Assembly: GCF_002303885.1 (NCBI RefSeq)
Contig: NZ_MRCM01000010.1
Span: 124,001 to 188,000, forward strand
Direction: 5' to 3'
Source: Flavobacterium sp. ACN2
GTDB lineage: Bacteria; Bacteroidota; Bacteroidia; Flavobacteriales; Flavobacteriaceae
Length of the DNA: 64,000 bases
A program made the translations under genes and the position numbers. Within the stretch, counting starts at the first letter, position 1. The number at the start of each line of letters is the position of its first letter. Under the pieces are notes generated by a model. It had not been told where the DNA came from. It worked only from the letters and a program-made list of their open reading frames with translations, and ran no database searches. Below, piece after piece: positions 35,586-45,859 of this stretch.

Positions 35586-38309
35586 ATGGATACTAATAAT
35601 CAAATAACAAAAATTCAGCTTCCGCCGCATCAGGACTTTAATTTCCTGAAAGACGAAGCTATTGATTATATCCAAAATCACATTGGCAATGAATGGACCA
35701 ACTTTAACCCGAGCGATCCTGGAATGACAATTCTAGATCAGGTTTGTTATGCCATGACCGAATTAGGCTATTGCACCGATTTTTCGATTCCAGATATTTT
35801 AACCGATTCTACAGGAAAAATGGAAATTGAAAATCAGTTTTATATGCCTTATAAAATTCTGACTACGGCGCCATACACCATTAACGATTACAAAAAATAC
35901 ATTATAGACGGCATCGAAGAGGTTTACAATGTTGTAATCGCACCTTACAATCAGAATCTTTTGGCATTTAGCAGAGTGTATCAAATTTATCTTTATATCA
36001 ATCCAGATATTACCGATGATATTAAATGCAATAACATTTGCAAGTCGGTTTATTACTACCTCAATCAGAGTCGAAATATTGGCGAACTTTTTAATATGCC
36101 AATTGCATTGCAACTGCAAAATTGCAAGATTGGCGGAAATATAGAACTTGAGAAAAGTGCAGATGAAAATGCTGTTTTATTAGAACTTCAAAATAAAATT
36201 CGCAATTATATTTTTCCGAAAATAGATCAGGCGAATTATGAGACGATGAAAGAAGACGGATATGATGCTGCTACAATATATGATGGCCCGTATCTTAAAA
36301 ACGGTTGGATTTCTGACGATTCTTTATACGATAAAAAAGATACCATAAAAGCTATTGATTTAATTCCTGTAATGGAGTCTGTAACCGGTGTCATTTCGGT
36401 TTCGGGGATACAGCTTTATCAGAACACGAATAATGTTCAAGCATTGCAAGCAACACAAAGCCAATTATTTTTTGTTGATATTATAAATTCTTATAAAGAG
36501 AAAAAACTAACATTAAATTCTAATGGAAAACAAATAGTCGCAGATGTCTTTGATCCGTTGCAAATCAATATTGGCCAATATCAGGATAATGTAACGAGCT
36601 TAAACAACAAACCGACTATAAAATTGCCAAAAAGCAGTTTTAGAGACATCAATAGTTATTACTCCATTCAAAATACATTTCCGCAGCAATATGGCATTGG
36701 CGACGATAAAATCGAAGACGATTCTTTGCCCGTTCAAGTGGCACAATCGCGTCAGTTAAAAGGCTATTTGACTTTATTTGATCAGGTTTTGGCCAATCAG
36801 TTTTCGCAATTAGCCAATGTTCCCAAACTGTTTTCTTTCACCAATTCGGTATGCGGAGCGCCATCAGACAACGATGCTTTTTATGCACTAAAAGATACAT
36901 ACGAGAAAAAGCATTTGGAATATCCTGTTCCGTACAAAATGTTTTCTCCTAGCTATTTCTATCAATCTCTGTATAGTATTCCTCACATCAAACCTTTATT
37001 GAAAAATAATGCCATTTTTGAATACAGCAATGGCGGCGAAACTAAAAAGGAATTGAAAGAAAAAAGTTGGCGAGAATATCAGCAAGATCCTTATAATGCC
37101 TACATCTTTGGAATGATGAAAATCATGGAAGAAGAAGAAGATGTTAACTTCGAAAGACGAAACAAAATACTAGATCATTTGCTTGCCAGACACGGCGAAT
37201 CGCCAAAAGTAATTGATGCTATCATTCATGATACCATCTATACTGGAAACAAGAAAAAAGATCAGATTATTATAAAGAGTTTGTATTTGCAGAATCTCGA
37301 TTTATTATCCTACAACCGTTTTAAAGGTTATAATATTCTAACGGCTTCAAAAATTAATCAAACCTCAGAGGCTCATTTGCTAAACATTAAAAAGGAGCAT
37401 TTTGACCATATTAGCGAAAACACGTCTGATTTTGTTTTTCAATCTAATAAAATCAATAAAAAAGAAAAACTAAGCAAAACAGATTTCAATAATTTTTCTG
37501 TTTTAGAATTAAAACTGAATTTACTTTTCGGATTAAAAAACATATATACCAATTTTATTACAACACAATTTGAAGCTTCACAAAATTCTATCGAAGATCA
37601 ATTGAACAGCAATAAAACCATACAAAAAATATATTGGCTTAAAGAAAATAGAAAAGGTAGTTTTTTTATTGAAACCTCTATTCTCTTAAGTCAATTAAAA
37701 TATAATCTTGAAATTGTAAAACAAAGTGATAATTCTTTTTACGAAATACAAAATACAGATTTCCAAACCATTGCCAATATAAATTATCTTTTAAATACGG
37801 AAAGTCAAACCGTTTTGGATTCTCAGTTTTTAAAAGGTCAGTTGGAATTTTCTAATGAAAAATATGCTTTTAGTACTGATAATTCTCAAACTGGAACATC
37901 TATAGATTATACCAAAAGTAAATTCTCTGATTATTCATTTCGTATTACCGTTTCTTCTGGAAACGGAACCATTACAATTAACGATGCACTTTTTAAGAAA
38001 AATGCGATTTTGATATTTCCAGATTTTATTCCCGAATTCCAAACTCCTCAATTCGAAAGACGTTTAGAACAATTTCTTGCGGTTAGTCTTCCGACGAATA
38101 TACAATCTGAATATCTGTTTGTTCAGTTTCAAGAACTTGAAAGTTTTACATCGAATTACTATAGTTTGCATGAGAGTTTACGTTTCAAAAATACACTGGA
38201 TGCACACCACACCAAAACAGAAGCAACTTCAAACCCAGAGCAATATGCTGTCAATTTAATCCATAGTCTAACCTCAATTTTAGAAGCAAAAAATGGAAGA
38301 AATAAATAG
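35586..38309 (+). CDS. eCIS baseplate protein (Afp12-like)
   Basis: This 907-residue protein contains LKDEAIDYIQNHIGNEWTNFNPSDPGMTILDQVCYAMTELGY near the N-terminus, the recognised start of the second large baseplate protein in eCIS (the sequence is broken here by position: NPSDPGMTILDQ at about residues 37-48). LKGYLTLFDQVLANQFSQLANV follows near residue 395. The rest is unrecognised and strand/helix mixed. It is placed exactly where Afp12 is found, and its end overlaps the tape-measure-family gene by 17 bases. Confidence 0.82.
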   Translation: MDTNNQITKIQLPPHQDFNFLKDEAIDYIQNHIGNEWTNFNPSDPGMTILDQVCYAMTELGYCTDFSIPDILTDSTGKMEIENQFYMPYKILTTAPYTINDYKKYIIDGIEEVYNVVIAPYNQNLLAFSRVYQIYLYINPDITDDIKCNNICKSVYYYLNQSRNIGELFNMPIALQLQNCKIGGNIELEKSADENAVLLELQNKIRNYIFPKIDQANYETMKEDGYDAATIYDGPYLKNGWISDDSLYDKKDTIKAIDLIPVMESVTGVISVSGIQLYQNTNNVQALQATQSQLFFVDIINSYKEKKLTLNSNGKQIVADVFDPLQINIGQYQDNVTSLNNKPTIKLPKSSFRDINSYYSIQNTFPQQYGIGDDKIEDDSLPVQVAQSRQLKGYLTLFDQVLANQFSQLANVPKLFSFTNSVCGAPSDNDAFYALKDTYEKKHLEYPVPYKMFSPSYFYQSLYSIPHIKPLLKNNAIFEYSNGGETKKELKEKSWREYQQDPYNAYIFGMMKIMEEEEDVNFERRNKILDHLLARHGESPKVIDAIIHDTIYTGNKKKDQIIIKSLYLQNLDLLSYNRFKGYNILTASKINQTSEAHLLNIKKEHFDHISENTSDFVFQSNKINKKEKLSKTDFNNFSVLELKLNLLFGLKNIYTNFITTQFEASQNSIEDQLNSNKTIQKIYWLKENRKGSFFIETSILLSQLKYNLEIVKQSDNSFYEIQNTDFQTIANINYLLNTESQTVLDSQFLKGQLEFSNEKYAFSTDNSQTGTSIDYTKSKFSDYSFRITVSSGNGTITINDALFKKNAILIFPDFIPEFQTPQFERRLEQFLAVSLPTNIQSEYLFVQFQELESFTSNYYSLHESLRFKNTLDAHHTKTEATSNPEQYAVNLIHSLTSILEAKNGRNK

Positions 38310-41300
38310 CCATATTGTATCGAGTCTAAAATGGGACACCACTTTTGATCAAAAGAAAGAAGGTTACAGACTTCAGGAGCGTTTAAGTGCTTGGAGCAAA
38401 ATTTCGTTGCCTAGAGAGGTTACCTCTATTTTTGACGAATTATGCCCGCAAGAACAAAGTTGGCGAATTGAATTGCTTGAACTTGATCTTGGCGCCTGCG
38501 ATTATAGTGATCTTGAGTTTGATCTTAGTCGAAAAATACGCAATCTGTTAAGAGAAAAAATAGCCGAATTAATTCTGTATCAAAACAATCAGAAGCAAAA
38601 CGGAATTGCGGTTTACAATAAAGAAAAATCAATTCTAGAAAATCTTACGGTCTTTTTGCTAGAAGGTTATTTACCATGGAATTATCAGAACAAAGAAGGT
38701 TCTGTCAACCAGATTATGGCAGAATTGCTTCAGGATAATCTCGCTGAGGTTATTGCGATTATTAAAAAAACAGGAATGTCTCACGAGGAAGTGAGAAAAC
38801 GAATTGCATGGCAGTTTGACGAAAAAAACATCACTAAAATAATCGCCGCGCTCGAACCTAACAATAGTAGTTCTATTATTGAATTTAGCGCAACAATGGT
38901 TAACATCCAGGTTAAAGAAACGATTATCCAAACGAGTACGGCAAGTTTCAAAAAGAATCTATGGTTCTTTATTCTGAACTTTTTGCTGCTCGAACGTGGA
39001 ACGCTTTTTAATAAACTGGCTTTCATGAAAAGCAGTATTCTGCAAATGGCCAATCATTACAATATTGCTTATGCCGACCTTATTATTCTAATCGAAAATA
39101 CGATTGTAAAACTCTCTGATAAAACATCGCAGAACAACGATTTTATCGCTTGTCTTAAAATACTAACGCAGGAATATGAAACGCAAAAAAGCGAGAATTA
39201 TAAGCTTGAAACTGCTACAAATTATTGGAGTCTATTAGAGCCATTATTAAAAAATAAAAACAATAGAAGATTTAAAGCCGACAAAGACAATTTAAACGAA
39301 TTGATAATCGTATTGAACAGCGAGAATAAAACAAAATTTAATACGCTGCTTCAGCCCATTTTTCAGGACGAGAGTTTGCTTGTTTCACTGCTTCAGGATT
39401 TAAATGAAACTTCGATAAAAATATTATATTCAAAACTAGATACTACACCATCGCAGCTTCATACAGAATCTATCATTTATCTAAACAAGCTGAGTCAGAC
39501 TTTTAAACTAAAAACAAACTATAAGGCTTTATGGCAAATTGGAATTCTCTTTCTCATCAAAAATAAAAATACCGACAATACTGCTTTTCTCCTATTTTGC
39601 ATTAAAGAATTAAGCAAAAAAAACAATCTTAGCCATGAGCATTTATTGGCTCTTTTTACCAATGCTAAAATTCCTGCGGCGATAAAAAGCAATAATGCCG
39701 CGGTTATTTTTACGAATCTAAATGCTATTTATTGCAAAGAAATAAGCCGTAATAATTCTAATTATCCTGCTATTCATTTCAAAAATCTTGTAGCGAAACT
39801 TGAACTAGAATTGCAGAAAAACAGTACCAAAAGTATCTTTTTTATTGATTTACAAAGATCGCTGACTAGAACTATTTTATTGCATCCTAAAATGGCTTTC
39901 GAAGCCATGCTTTCATACGGAAATAAAGAGATTCTTAAGAAAATACTTCCATTGGTTTTGAATCGAGAAATGCTTCAATTGTTGCTAAAAACAGCCAATT
40001 ACAAAAAAACAAAACTTGTACAAACGATACAAGTTGTGTATGAGATTCTAAATGAAAAAGATCAATATGATTTTCCTGAAGAATTAATGACCGATGATTT
40101 ATTGCTTCTCGGAATGCAGGAAATATTGTTACATCCGGAGCATAACTCCTCTTCGTTTCTGGAAACTATTATTGTGCAGTTATCCAAAAAAGTGACCGAG
40201 ACGAGACGCGATGATTATTTTCAGTTTATCGCAAAACTAATTCAGTCCAAACGAATTAAATCTTTTGGAGTGGCTATTAAAAAGACCTTTTTAAACCAGT
40301 TAAAAAACACAAGATCTATTGATACCGTTGCGCTTGCGTTGCTCATTCAAAATACATCAAAGCAAGATCAGCAGGAATTAGCGCAATTATTGAGTGCCAA
40401 TTTTAATGATGCAGGATTTGCTTTACTCCGAAAACAAGACAAAAAAGAAAGTGAAAACATATTGCTTTATTTCTTGACAAATGCAGTTGCGCTGAAAAAG
40501 AACTGGATTCAGAAAACGGCTTCTATCCTAATTCGAAATGTAAAATCGGTTTCGGAAACTAAAATTAGTGCAGCATTAAATGAACTTTTTTGGAATGCGA
40601 TTTTAAAGTATTCTGCTTACAAAGGCAATGAAGTTTTATTTGACAAACTGCTTCAGAAAGAACTCAAATTGTATTTAAAAAAGAATATGCCAAATGAAAA
40701 AATACAGCTTCAAAACAAAACAAAATCTTTTGAATATGCCAATTCAGTACCAGATTTTATGCCTTTTTTAGAAAACAATGGCATTTCTGATTCTATACTT
40801 TCTAATGAAACTGCAGAATCAATTAGTACAGATTTGCTTTTTGAAATCGAGAGTTTATCCGAGAAAGAGAAATACAAATGGATTTCATCAATCCTTATAG
40901 AAAGGCAAGTTTCATCTGCTTTCAGCATTTCTAAAACCATTGAGATTAAAGACATTCTGAACGCCATTATGGTAAAAGAGCCAAAGATTTTCTTTAGAAT
41001 AATAAAAAAAGAATTTATTCCTGAAGCTCAAATAGATTGGCTTTGCCGCAATATAAACTTTCATCATTTATGCAATGCGGTTAGTCAATTGGATAAAAAC
41101 AAGGAATTGTCTTTACGGATTTTGGAAAAATTCAATCATGTATTGGGCAATGTCAAAATAAAAGGATTGGCTGCTAAAGAAATGCAGCATCTCTTATTGC
41201 GAAAGCTCTTAAAGGCTGTAACCAACGACAATTGGAGACTTATTGCAATAGACAAAATCTGGAACGAATTAATCTGGGAAGTTGTAACAAAAAAAGGAAT

Positions 41301-41988
41301 CTCAAAAAAAAGCTTTTTGGCCGATATGGAAAAATATATCTATCAATTTCCTCCCGCTTTACAGCTTGGTTTCAAAGAAATTCTAAGAGCCGAAAAGCAA
41401 ACCTCAACCGTCTTAAAACAAACTGAAATAATTTCGAAAATGGAATATAATAAAACTAAAGAAAACCCAAAAAACAGCCCTAAACAAGGAATTCCTGTTA
41501 GAAACGCCGGAATTGTACTCTTAAACGATTATATCGCGATGCTGTTTGAACGATTGAGCCTAACTTCTGAAAGCAAATTTAGAAGCAACGAACATCAAAT
41601 TCGAGCTGTACAATACTTGCAATATCTAATTACAGGAATGCAGGAAACGGAAGAGGTTTATTTGCCGCTAAACAAGGTTTTGTGCGGTTTGCCTTTAACC
41701 GATACTGTGCCTGATTTTATTGATATCCCTGATCAGGAAAAACAATTAATAAACGGTTTGATACAAGCGGCGATTTCGCATTGGCCAGAAATTGGAGATT
41801 GCTCCGTAGACGGTTTTCGCGGCAACTGGCTTGTACGCGACGGAATTCTGGTAGAACTGGAAGATAAATGGGAACTCACGGTAGAGAAAAGGGCTTATGA
41901 TATATTGATTAACAGATCTCCTTTTGCTTTTTCGATTATGAAATACCATTGGATGGATAAGCCTTTGCATGTCATTTGGCCTTATTAA
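38293..41988 (+). CDS. Contractile injection system tape-measure-family protein
   Basis: This 1231-residue helical protein matches the Bacteroidota CIS tape-measure family. Its N-terminus SSLKWDTTFDQKKEGYRLQERLSAW includes the family start, and its C-terminus has RNAGIVLLNDYIAMLFERL, AVQYLQYLITGMQ, LNKVLCGLPL, AISHWPEIGDCSVDGFRGNWLVRDG and WMDKPLHVIWPY. The central 800 residues are low-complexity helical and lysine/asparagine-rich. The family name implies setting tube length, yet the long N- and C-terminal domains also suggest assembly functions. It is far from the effector genes and starts inside the upstream baseplate gene. Confidence 0.88.
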   Translation: MEEINSHIVSSLKWDTTFDQKKEGYRLQERLSAWSKISLPREVTSIFDELCPQEQSWRIELLELDLGACDYSDLEFDLSRKIRNLLREKIAELILYQNNQKQNGIAVYNKEKSILENLTVFLLEGYLPWNYQNKEGSVNQIMAELLQDNLAEVIAIIKKTGMSHEEVRKRIAWQFDEKNITKIIAALEPNNSSSIIEFSATMVNIQVKETIIQTSTASFKKNLWFFILNFLLLERGTLFNKLAFMKSSILQMANHYNIAYADLIILIENTIVKLSDKTSQNNDFIACLKILTQEYETQKSENYKLETATNYWSLLEPLLKNKNNRRFKADKDNLNELIIVLNSENKTKFNTLLQPIFQDESLLVSLLQDLNETSIKILYSKLDTTPSQLHTESIIYLNKLSQTFKLKTNYKALWQIGILFLIKNKNTDNTAFLLFCIKELSKKNNLSHEHLLALFTNAKIPAAIKSNNAAVIFTNLNAIYCKEISRNNSNYPAIHFKNLVAKLELELQKNSTKSIFFIDLQRSLTRTILLHPKMAFEAMLSYGNKEILKKILPLVLNREMLQLLLKTANYKKTKLVQTIQVVYEILNEKDQYDFPEELMTDDLLLLGMQEILLHPEHNSSSFLETIIVQLSKKVTETRRDDYFQFIAKLIQSKRIKSFGVAIKKTFLNQLKNTRSIDTVALALLIQNTSKQDQQELAQLLSANFNDAGFALLRKQDKKESENILLYFLTNAVALKKNWIQKTASILIRNVKSVSETKISAALNELFWNAILKYSAYKGNEVLFDKLLQKELKLYLKKNMPNEKIQLQNKTKSFEYANSVPDFMPFLENNGISDSILSNETAESISTDLLFEIESLSEKEKYKWISSILIERQVSSAFSISKTIEIKDILNAIMVKEPKIFFRIIKKEFIPEAQIDWLCRNINFHHLCNAVSQLDKNKELSLRILEKFNHVLGNVKIKGLAAKEMQHLLLRKLLKAVTNDNWRLIAIDKIWNELIWEVVTKKGISKKSFLADMEKYIYQFPPALQLGFKEILRAEKQTSTVLKQTEIISKMEYNKTKENPKNSPKQGIPVRNAGIVLLNDYIAMLFERLSLTSESKFRSNEHQIRAVQYLQYLITGMQETEEVYLPLNKVLCGLPLTDTVPDFIDIPDQEKQLINGLIQAAISHWPEIGDCSVDGFRGNWLVRDGILVELEDKWELTVEKRAYDILINRSPFAFSIMKYHWMDKPLHVIWPY

Positions 41989-42071
41989 AAAAGTATTCTA
42001 AAAACCAATTATCCAAATAAGAACCTTGAATACAATATTGAAATATAAATTAATCAACTAAAAAAACTATT

Positions 42072-44006
42072 ATGAACAGTTACAATGAAAATCTGCATTC
42101 TAGTGTATTGTCTTCATTAGAAAGTCAGGAAATGACCAAAAAACAATTGAGTTCACAATTGAGCACTTCAATGTTTACTCTTTATTATGCTGAAGGAGCT
42201 GAAATTGTTGCGCAGGAAAAACTCGATGCAACAGCAAAATTGTACAAAGAACAGCAACACATAAATAATGTTGTAGTTACGAATAAGAATATGGCAGACA
42301 ACTTATTACTATCTGCCAATCAGCAAAAAACGTATGTAACACAAGCCGTTACCAATATGGCGGTTTGCGCTTCGAATATACAAATTGCTTCAAATTCTAT
42401 TGTGCGTTTGGCTAGCGATATTGGAAGTATTTACAGTATTGTAAATGCTGCCGATTATGGAACTCAAATTTATCAGCAAACGCTTGAAGCTTATAATCTG
42501 ATTAATAAAACGGCTTATATTGCAGAGCTCACTTCGCAATATGCGATGGAAGCTACAGCATCGATTTCTGAAGTTTCAACTTCTGTTGTGGCAGATGGGG
42601 CTAAACTGACTAACTCTTCTGTAAACAATTTATTGCAGGTAACTACTTCAGATTTAACCGCAACTACTGCGGTACTAACAGTAGATAACGATACGAGAGC
42701 AAAAGCAAGTATTGCTACAAGAGCTGCAGAAGGAGCTATAAAATGTTGTGAGGTAGAATATAACGCTTCAAAGAAAGCCTATACGTATAACAACGAACAA
42801 TTTAATCAGGCCTTGATTGTTGAGGTTCCTACAACTTTTGATCCTTCAGCAGGCAGTTTTAGTCTTTCATTTGATGCTTACAAAAGTCCTTTTACTCCCG
42901 AAGATAGAGATCCTGCAACGCAAAATAAAGGATTAGCAAATCCAGTTTTAAGCTACAATATCATTTTGGTAAAAGACAGTAAGAAATCATTCTTTAATGC
43001 TTCTACGGCAGAAGATTTGGTGGGCAATCCCGAGCAATGCAAAAGTATTCCTGCGACGCAAAAACCAGATGATAAAGGAAAATACAGCACCTCTATCGCT
43101 TATAAATCTTTGAGAGATGCAGATAATGAACCTCTAGTGCTTGGCGAAAATTATGTTGCTTTTCTTTTAATAATGTTTACTGAATCTTACAAGAAAGAAA
43201 TCAATACGTTTGATGAATATCTATCTGCTCCTTCTGAAATATTTTCGTTAGTCTATACTTTAAAAAGTGCGAAAGATATTGGCACTTCTAGAAAACATTC
43301 TGAAGATTTATCTAAAATTACTTTTAATGTTGAGAAAGAAGAATTAAAAGCAAGTGAAATTGATTACAGATGTTTCTTCTTGCCTTACACCGATAATCTT
43401 TCTACAAATGAGGATTTACAGACTTTGGAATCCAAAATTGAAACCATGGAGTTAGATGAGGAAATTAAAACTGTTGATGCTGAAGTTAAAGCGCTTACCG
43501 AAGAGATAGAAATCTTAAATAGTTCTGCTCAAGCAAATGCTGAAACCGCTAAAAACAGTAAAGATCCTGATCAAGACAAACAGAAAAATAATAGTCTGAA
43601 AAGTACATTGGCTGATACTAAAGAGAAATTACGCCTTGCAAAAGCGCAATTGACAGATTTGAACGCTAAACTGAAAGAAGTGAAAGAGAAATCGCCTAAA
43701 CCGGTTAAAAACACCAATGCCTTTTTCTTCAACTTAAATTTAGCAGAAAACATTCCGGCGGGAAACTTTACAAGTGCCAAACAGAAAACAACTTCAAGTC
43801 CAGAATTTGAAGTGCATATTGATGGCACCACTACAGATAATTTTGGAAATCCGCTAATTGAAGATAAAAATTACATTCCTGTTATTTTGTCTTATTACAA
43901 AGGCAGTGAGATTTTAAAAACCAGATATAAAAATAGTCTTTCTGATTGGCAAAACACACCGCCAATACCTTATTCTACAAAACCAAAATCTGAAATCACA
44001 AACTAA
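42072..44006 (+). CDS. Unknown eCIS protein with helical head, two similar beta modules and a coiled coil
   Basis: No known family is recognised in this 644-residue protein. Residues 1-255 are alanine/serine/threonine-rich helix. Two beta-rich modules follow (about 260-420 and 440-640); both hold a similar segment (DADNEPLVLGENYVAFLLI and TDNFGNPLIEDKNYIPVIL), which looks like a fibronectin-type repeat. A charged coiled coil (about 455-560, LESKIETMELDEEIKTVDAE) is inserted in the second module. The helical head resembles the next gene's product. Encoded between the tape-measure and ATPase genes, it could be a tail fibre, a cage component or a lumen protein. The position and architecture are seen; the role is open. 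Confidence 0.8.
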   Translation: MNSYNENLHSSVLSSLESQEMTKKQLSSQLSTSMFTLYYAEGAEIVAQEKLDATAKLYKEQQHINNVVVTNKNMADNLLLSANQQKTYVTQAVTNMAVCASNIQIASNSIVRLASDIGSIYSIVNAADYGTQIYQQTLEAYNLINKTAYIAELTSQYAMEATASISEVSTSVVADGAKLTNSSVNNLLQVTTSDLTATTAVLTVDNDTRAKASIATRAAEGAIKCCEVEYNASKKAYTYNNEQFNQALIVEVPTTFDPSAGSFSLSFDAYKSPFTPEDRDPATQNKGLANPVLSYNIILVKDSKKSFFNASTAEDLVGNPEQCKSIPATQKPDDKGKYSTSIAYKSLRDADNEPLVLGENYVAFLLIMFTESYKKEINTFDEYLSAPSEIFSLVYTLKSAKDIGTSRKHSEDLSKITFNVEKEELKASEIDYRCFFLPYTDNLSTNEDLQTLESKIETMELDEEIKTVDAEVKALTEEIEILNSSAQANAETAKNSKDPDQDKQKNNSLKSTLADTKEKLRLAKAQLTDLNAKLKEVKEKSPKPVKNTNAFFFNLNLAENIPAGNFTSAKQKTTSSPEFEVHIDGTTTDNFGNPLIEDKNYIPVILSYYKGSEILKTRYKNSLSDWQNTPPIPYSTKPKSEITN

Positions 44007-44022
44007 TTAATACCGCAACTAT

Positions 44023-44868
44023 ATGGATACTATATCATTAACTCCGTTAAGACCAAGTTTACAGAAATACGGAATTACAGAAAAGAAAAAAGCTGAATTA
44101 GACTTGCTAAAAAATCAAGTAGTTGATGCAACAGCAATTGTACAGCAACAACAAACAATTGTAAATTCGCTGAATGAAAAAGCAACCCGATATCAAGGTT
44201 ATTTATTAGTTTCTGAAAGCAATCGTACGCATGCATTAAGCAACAAAAACTTGATCGATCAAGTTATTCAAAATGCTTACGACTTAGCTCTCAATTCAAG
44301 AGTTGCTTTTTCAAAAACAGCCTATGCAACAGAAGACTCAACAACAGTTAGCAAAAGCATCAGTGACTTGATCAGCAAATTAATTTATTCTGTAGAAATA
44401 ATTAATAAACTGTCTATTCTAGTTATTCGCAAAAAAGCACTTAATCCGTTAATTTCTGATGATTTAATCGCTAGAATAAACAGCGCGGGTACAGACGCCA
44501 ATAATGCGGTTGCTCTTACGCTAGTTGCCTTAAAATCTACATTGGCGGCAGAAGCTTCTGTTCTGGAATCTGAAGCGGCAATTACTTTAGAAAGCAAACA
44601 AGCAACAAAATTGTATCTGACTTTAACAGATGAAAAATCTTTAGACGCGCCTTTATCAGTACAGCCTTCAGACAAGACTTCTATAAGAGCCTTAATATAC
44701 AATGCGTATAAAAACGCTCAGATTTCTTATGATAAAGCCAATACTGCAAATGACGAAACGGGAAGACAATTGAGCATTGCAACTGCCAATTTAAACAAAG
44801 CGCAAATCAAACTGCAATCGCTTCAATCTAGCTTAGCTGCGGCAACTGCTGCTGCTTATGCCTCTTAA
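44023..44868 (+). CDS. Unknown helical eCIS protein, paralogue of the upstream gene's N-terminal part
   Basis: This 281-residue protein is almost wholly helical and rich in Ala, Ser, Thr and Asn. Shared features with residues 1-255 of the upstream protein include an SNKNLIDQVI/TNKNMADNLL segment, a long run of short helices, and a final region ending in ANTANDETGRQLSIATANLNKAQ that matches YNASKKAYTYNNEQF in position. It lacks the beta modules and the coiled coil. Its start is 16 bases past the upstream stop. It may pair with that protein in one oligomer; this is inferred from the likeness. Confidence 0.78.
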   Translation: MDTISLTPLRPSLQKYGITEKKKAELDLLKNQVVDATAIVQQQQTIVNSLNEKATRYQGYLLVSESNRTHALSNKNLIDQVIQNAYDLALNSRVAFSKTAYATEDSTTVSKSISDLISKLIYSVEIINKLSILVIRKKALNPLISDDLIARINSAGTDANNAVALTLVALKSTLAAEASVLESEAAITLESKQATKLYLTLTDEKSLDAPLSVQPSDKTSIRALIYNAYKNAQISYDKANTANDETGRQLSIATANLNKAQIKLQSLQSSLAAATAAAYAS

Positions 44869-44881
44869 GATCAATTAAATT

Positions 44882-44912
44882 GTCCACTGTTTGCTTATGG
44901 CATTCAGTGGAC
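44882..44912 (+). terminator. Weak hairpin between structural genes and the ATPase segment
   Basis: A perfect 8-bp stem (gtccactg / cagtggac) with a 15-base loop and a short T-stretch lies 13 bp past the stop of the helical protein gene. It could act as an attenuator or mRNA stabiliser that lowers expression of the downstream ATPase and cargo genes. Confidence 0.4.
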
Positions 44913-44935
44913 TTTAATCAATAATTTTTAAGGTT

Positions 44936-45859
44936 ATGGATCATACTAATAAGAATTTTTATAGGCATTTTTATCTCAAAACTGGAGGATTTCTGCCTAC
45001 CAAACCGTTAAATAAAAGTCTTTTTCCTGGCGATTATTTTCAGATTAAAAACGGCGAAATTATTCTTCTTGGAAACATTTATCGCAATGGCATTATATCG
45101 CGTCACGATGCTGATATAAGCGGAATAATTGCCTTAAATGATGCCAATTGGAATTTTAGTGATGGTATCTCAAAACCTTATTCAGGACGATCACACGCAC
45201 ATGGTTCCATTGAAGGCAATTTTGAATTTAGCAAACAAATATTGGCTTTTGCTAATAAAGGAAGCTTCATTTTTAAAGCCGATGAACCTGAATCTGTAAA
45301 AATTAATAATTGGAATGAAATCCAACAACAATTAATTATAAAGCTCACACAAACCTTATATTCATTTAGGGAACTTTATGTGGTAACAGAAAGTGCAACT
45401 GCAAAAAACACTACTCTAGCCATAGCTGGCGAAGCAAATGCCGAACTAGAACTGGCTTGTGAGGCCGAAAATTTTGGATTGTCTGATATTTTCGGACATC
45501 CAAACACCAAAACAATTCAGTCGAAAGATATCGAATATTACCACCGAGAAACCAAAAGAAAACCTGCTTATTTCAAAGCTAAAAAATTAGTCGTGCAAGA
45601 CGAAAAATTGGCTTATTTCATCACTGATTTTATCTCCAAAGAGAACAATACAAGCGAATGGGCAGATTCTTTTTTTGATTCAAATTTTCATAATGATGCA
45701 GATTATAACACGCAAATGATTATGCAAAATGCTCAAGGTTTTTATTTGGATATGCTGCAATGCAATGAGCTGAATCCTAACACGGCTTTGCTTTATTTTA
45801 AATGGGCTGATGCAAATCTAGACGATTTAGAAAAATTATTTGGAGCTTATGGAAACTAA
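44936..45859 (+). CDS. eCIS-associated protein of unknown function (307 residues)
   Basis: I do not recognise this protein. The N-terminal half is strand-rich and glycine-containing (HFYLKTGGFLPTKPLNKSLFPGDYFQIKNGEIILLG), the C-terminal half helical (MIMQNAQGFYLDMLQCNELNPNTALLYFKWADANLDDLEKLF). It has no signal peptide or membrane segment. Its stop overlaps the start of the AAA+ ATPase gene by 11 bases, so the two are likely made together and may interact. A histidine-containing motif (GRSHAHGSIEG) is notable but not a known active site. Confidence 0.72.
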   Translation: MDHTNKNFYRHFYLKTGGFLPTKPLNKSLFPGDYFQIKNGEIILLGNIYRNGIISRHDADISGIIALNDANWNFSDGISKPYSGRSHAHGSIEGNFEFSKQILAFANKGSFIFKADEPESVKINNWNEIQQQLIIKLTQTLYSFRELYVVTESATAKNTTLAIAGEANAELELACEAENFGLSDIFGHPNTKTIQSKDIEYYHRETKRKPAYFKAKKLVVQDEKLAYFITDFISKENNTSEWADSFFDSNFHNDADYNTQMIMQNAQGFYLDMLQCNELNPNTALLYFKWADANLDDLEKLFGAYGN

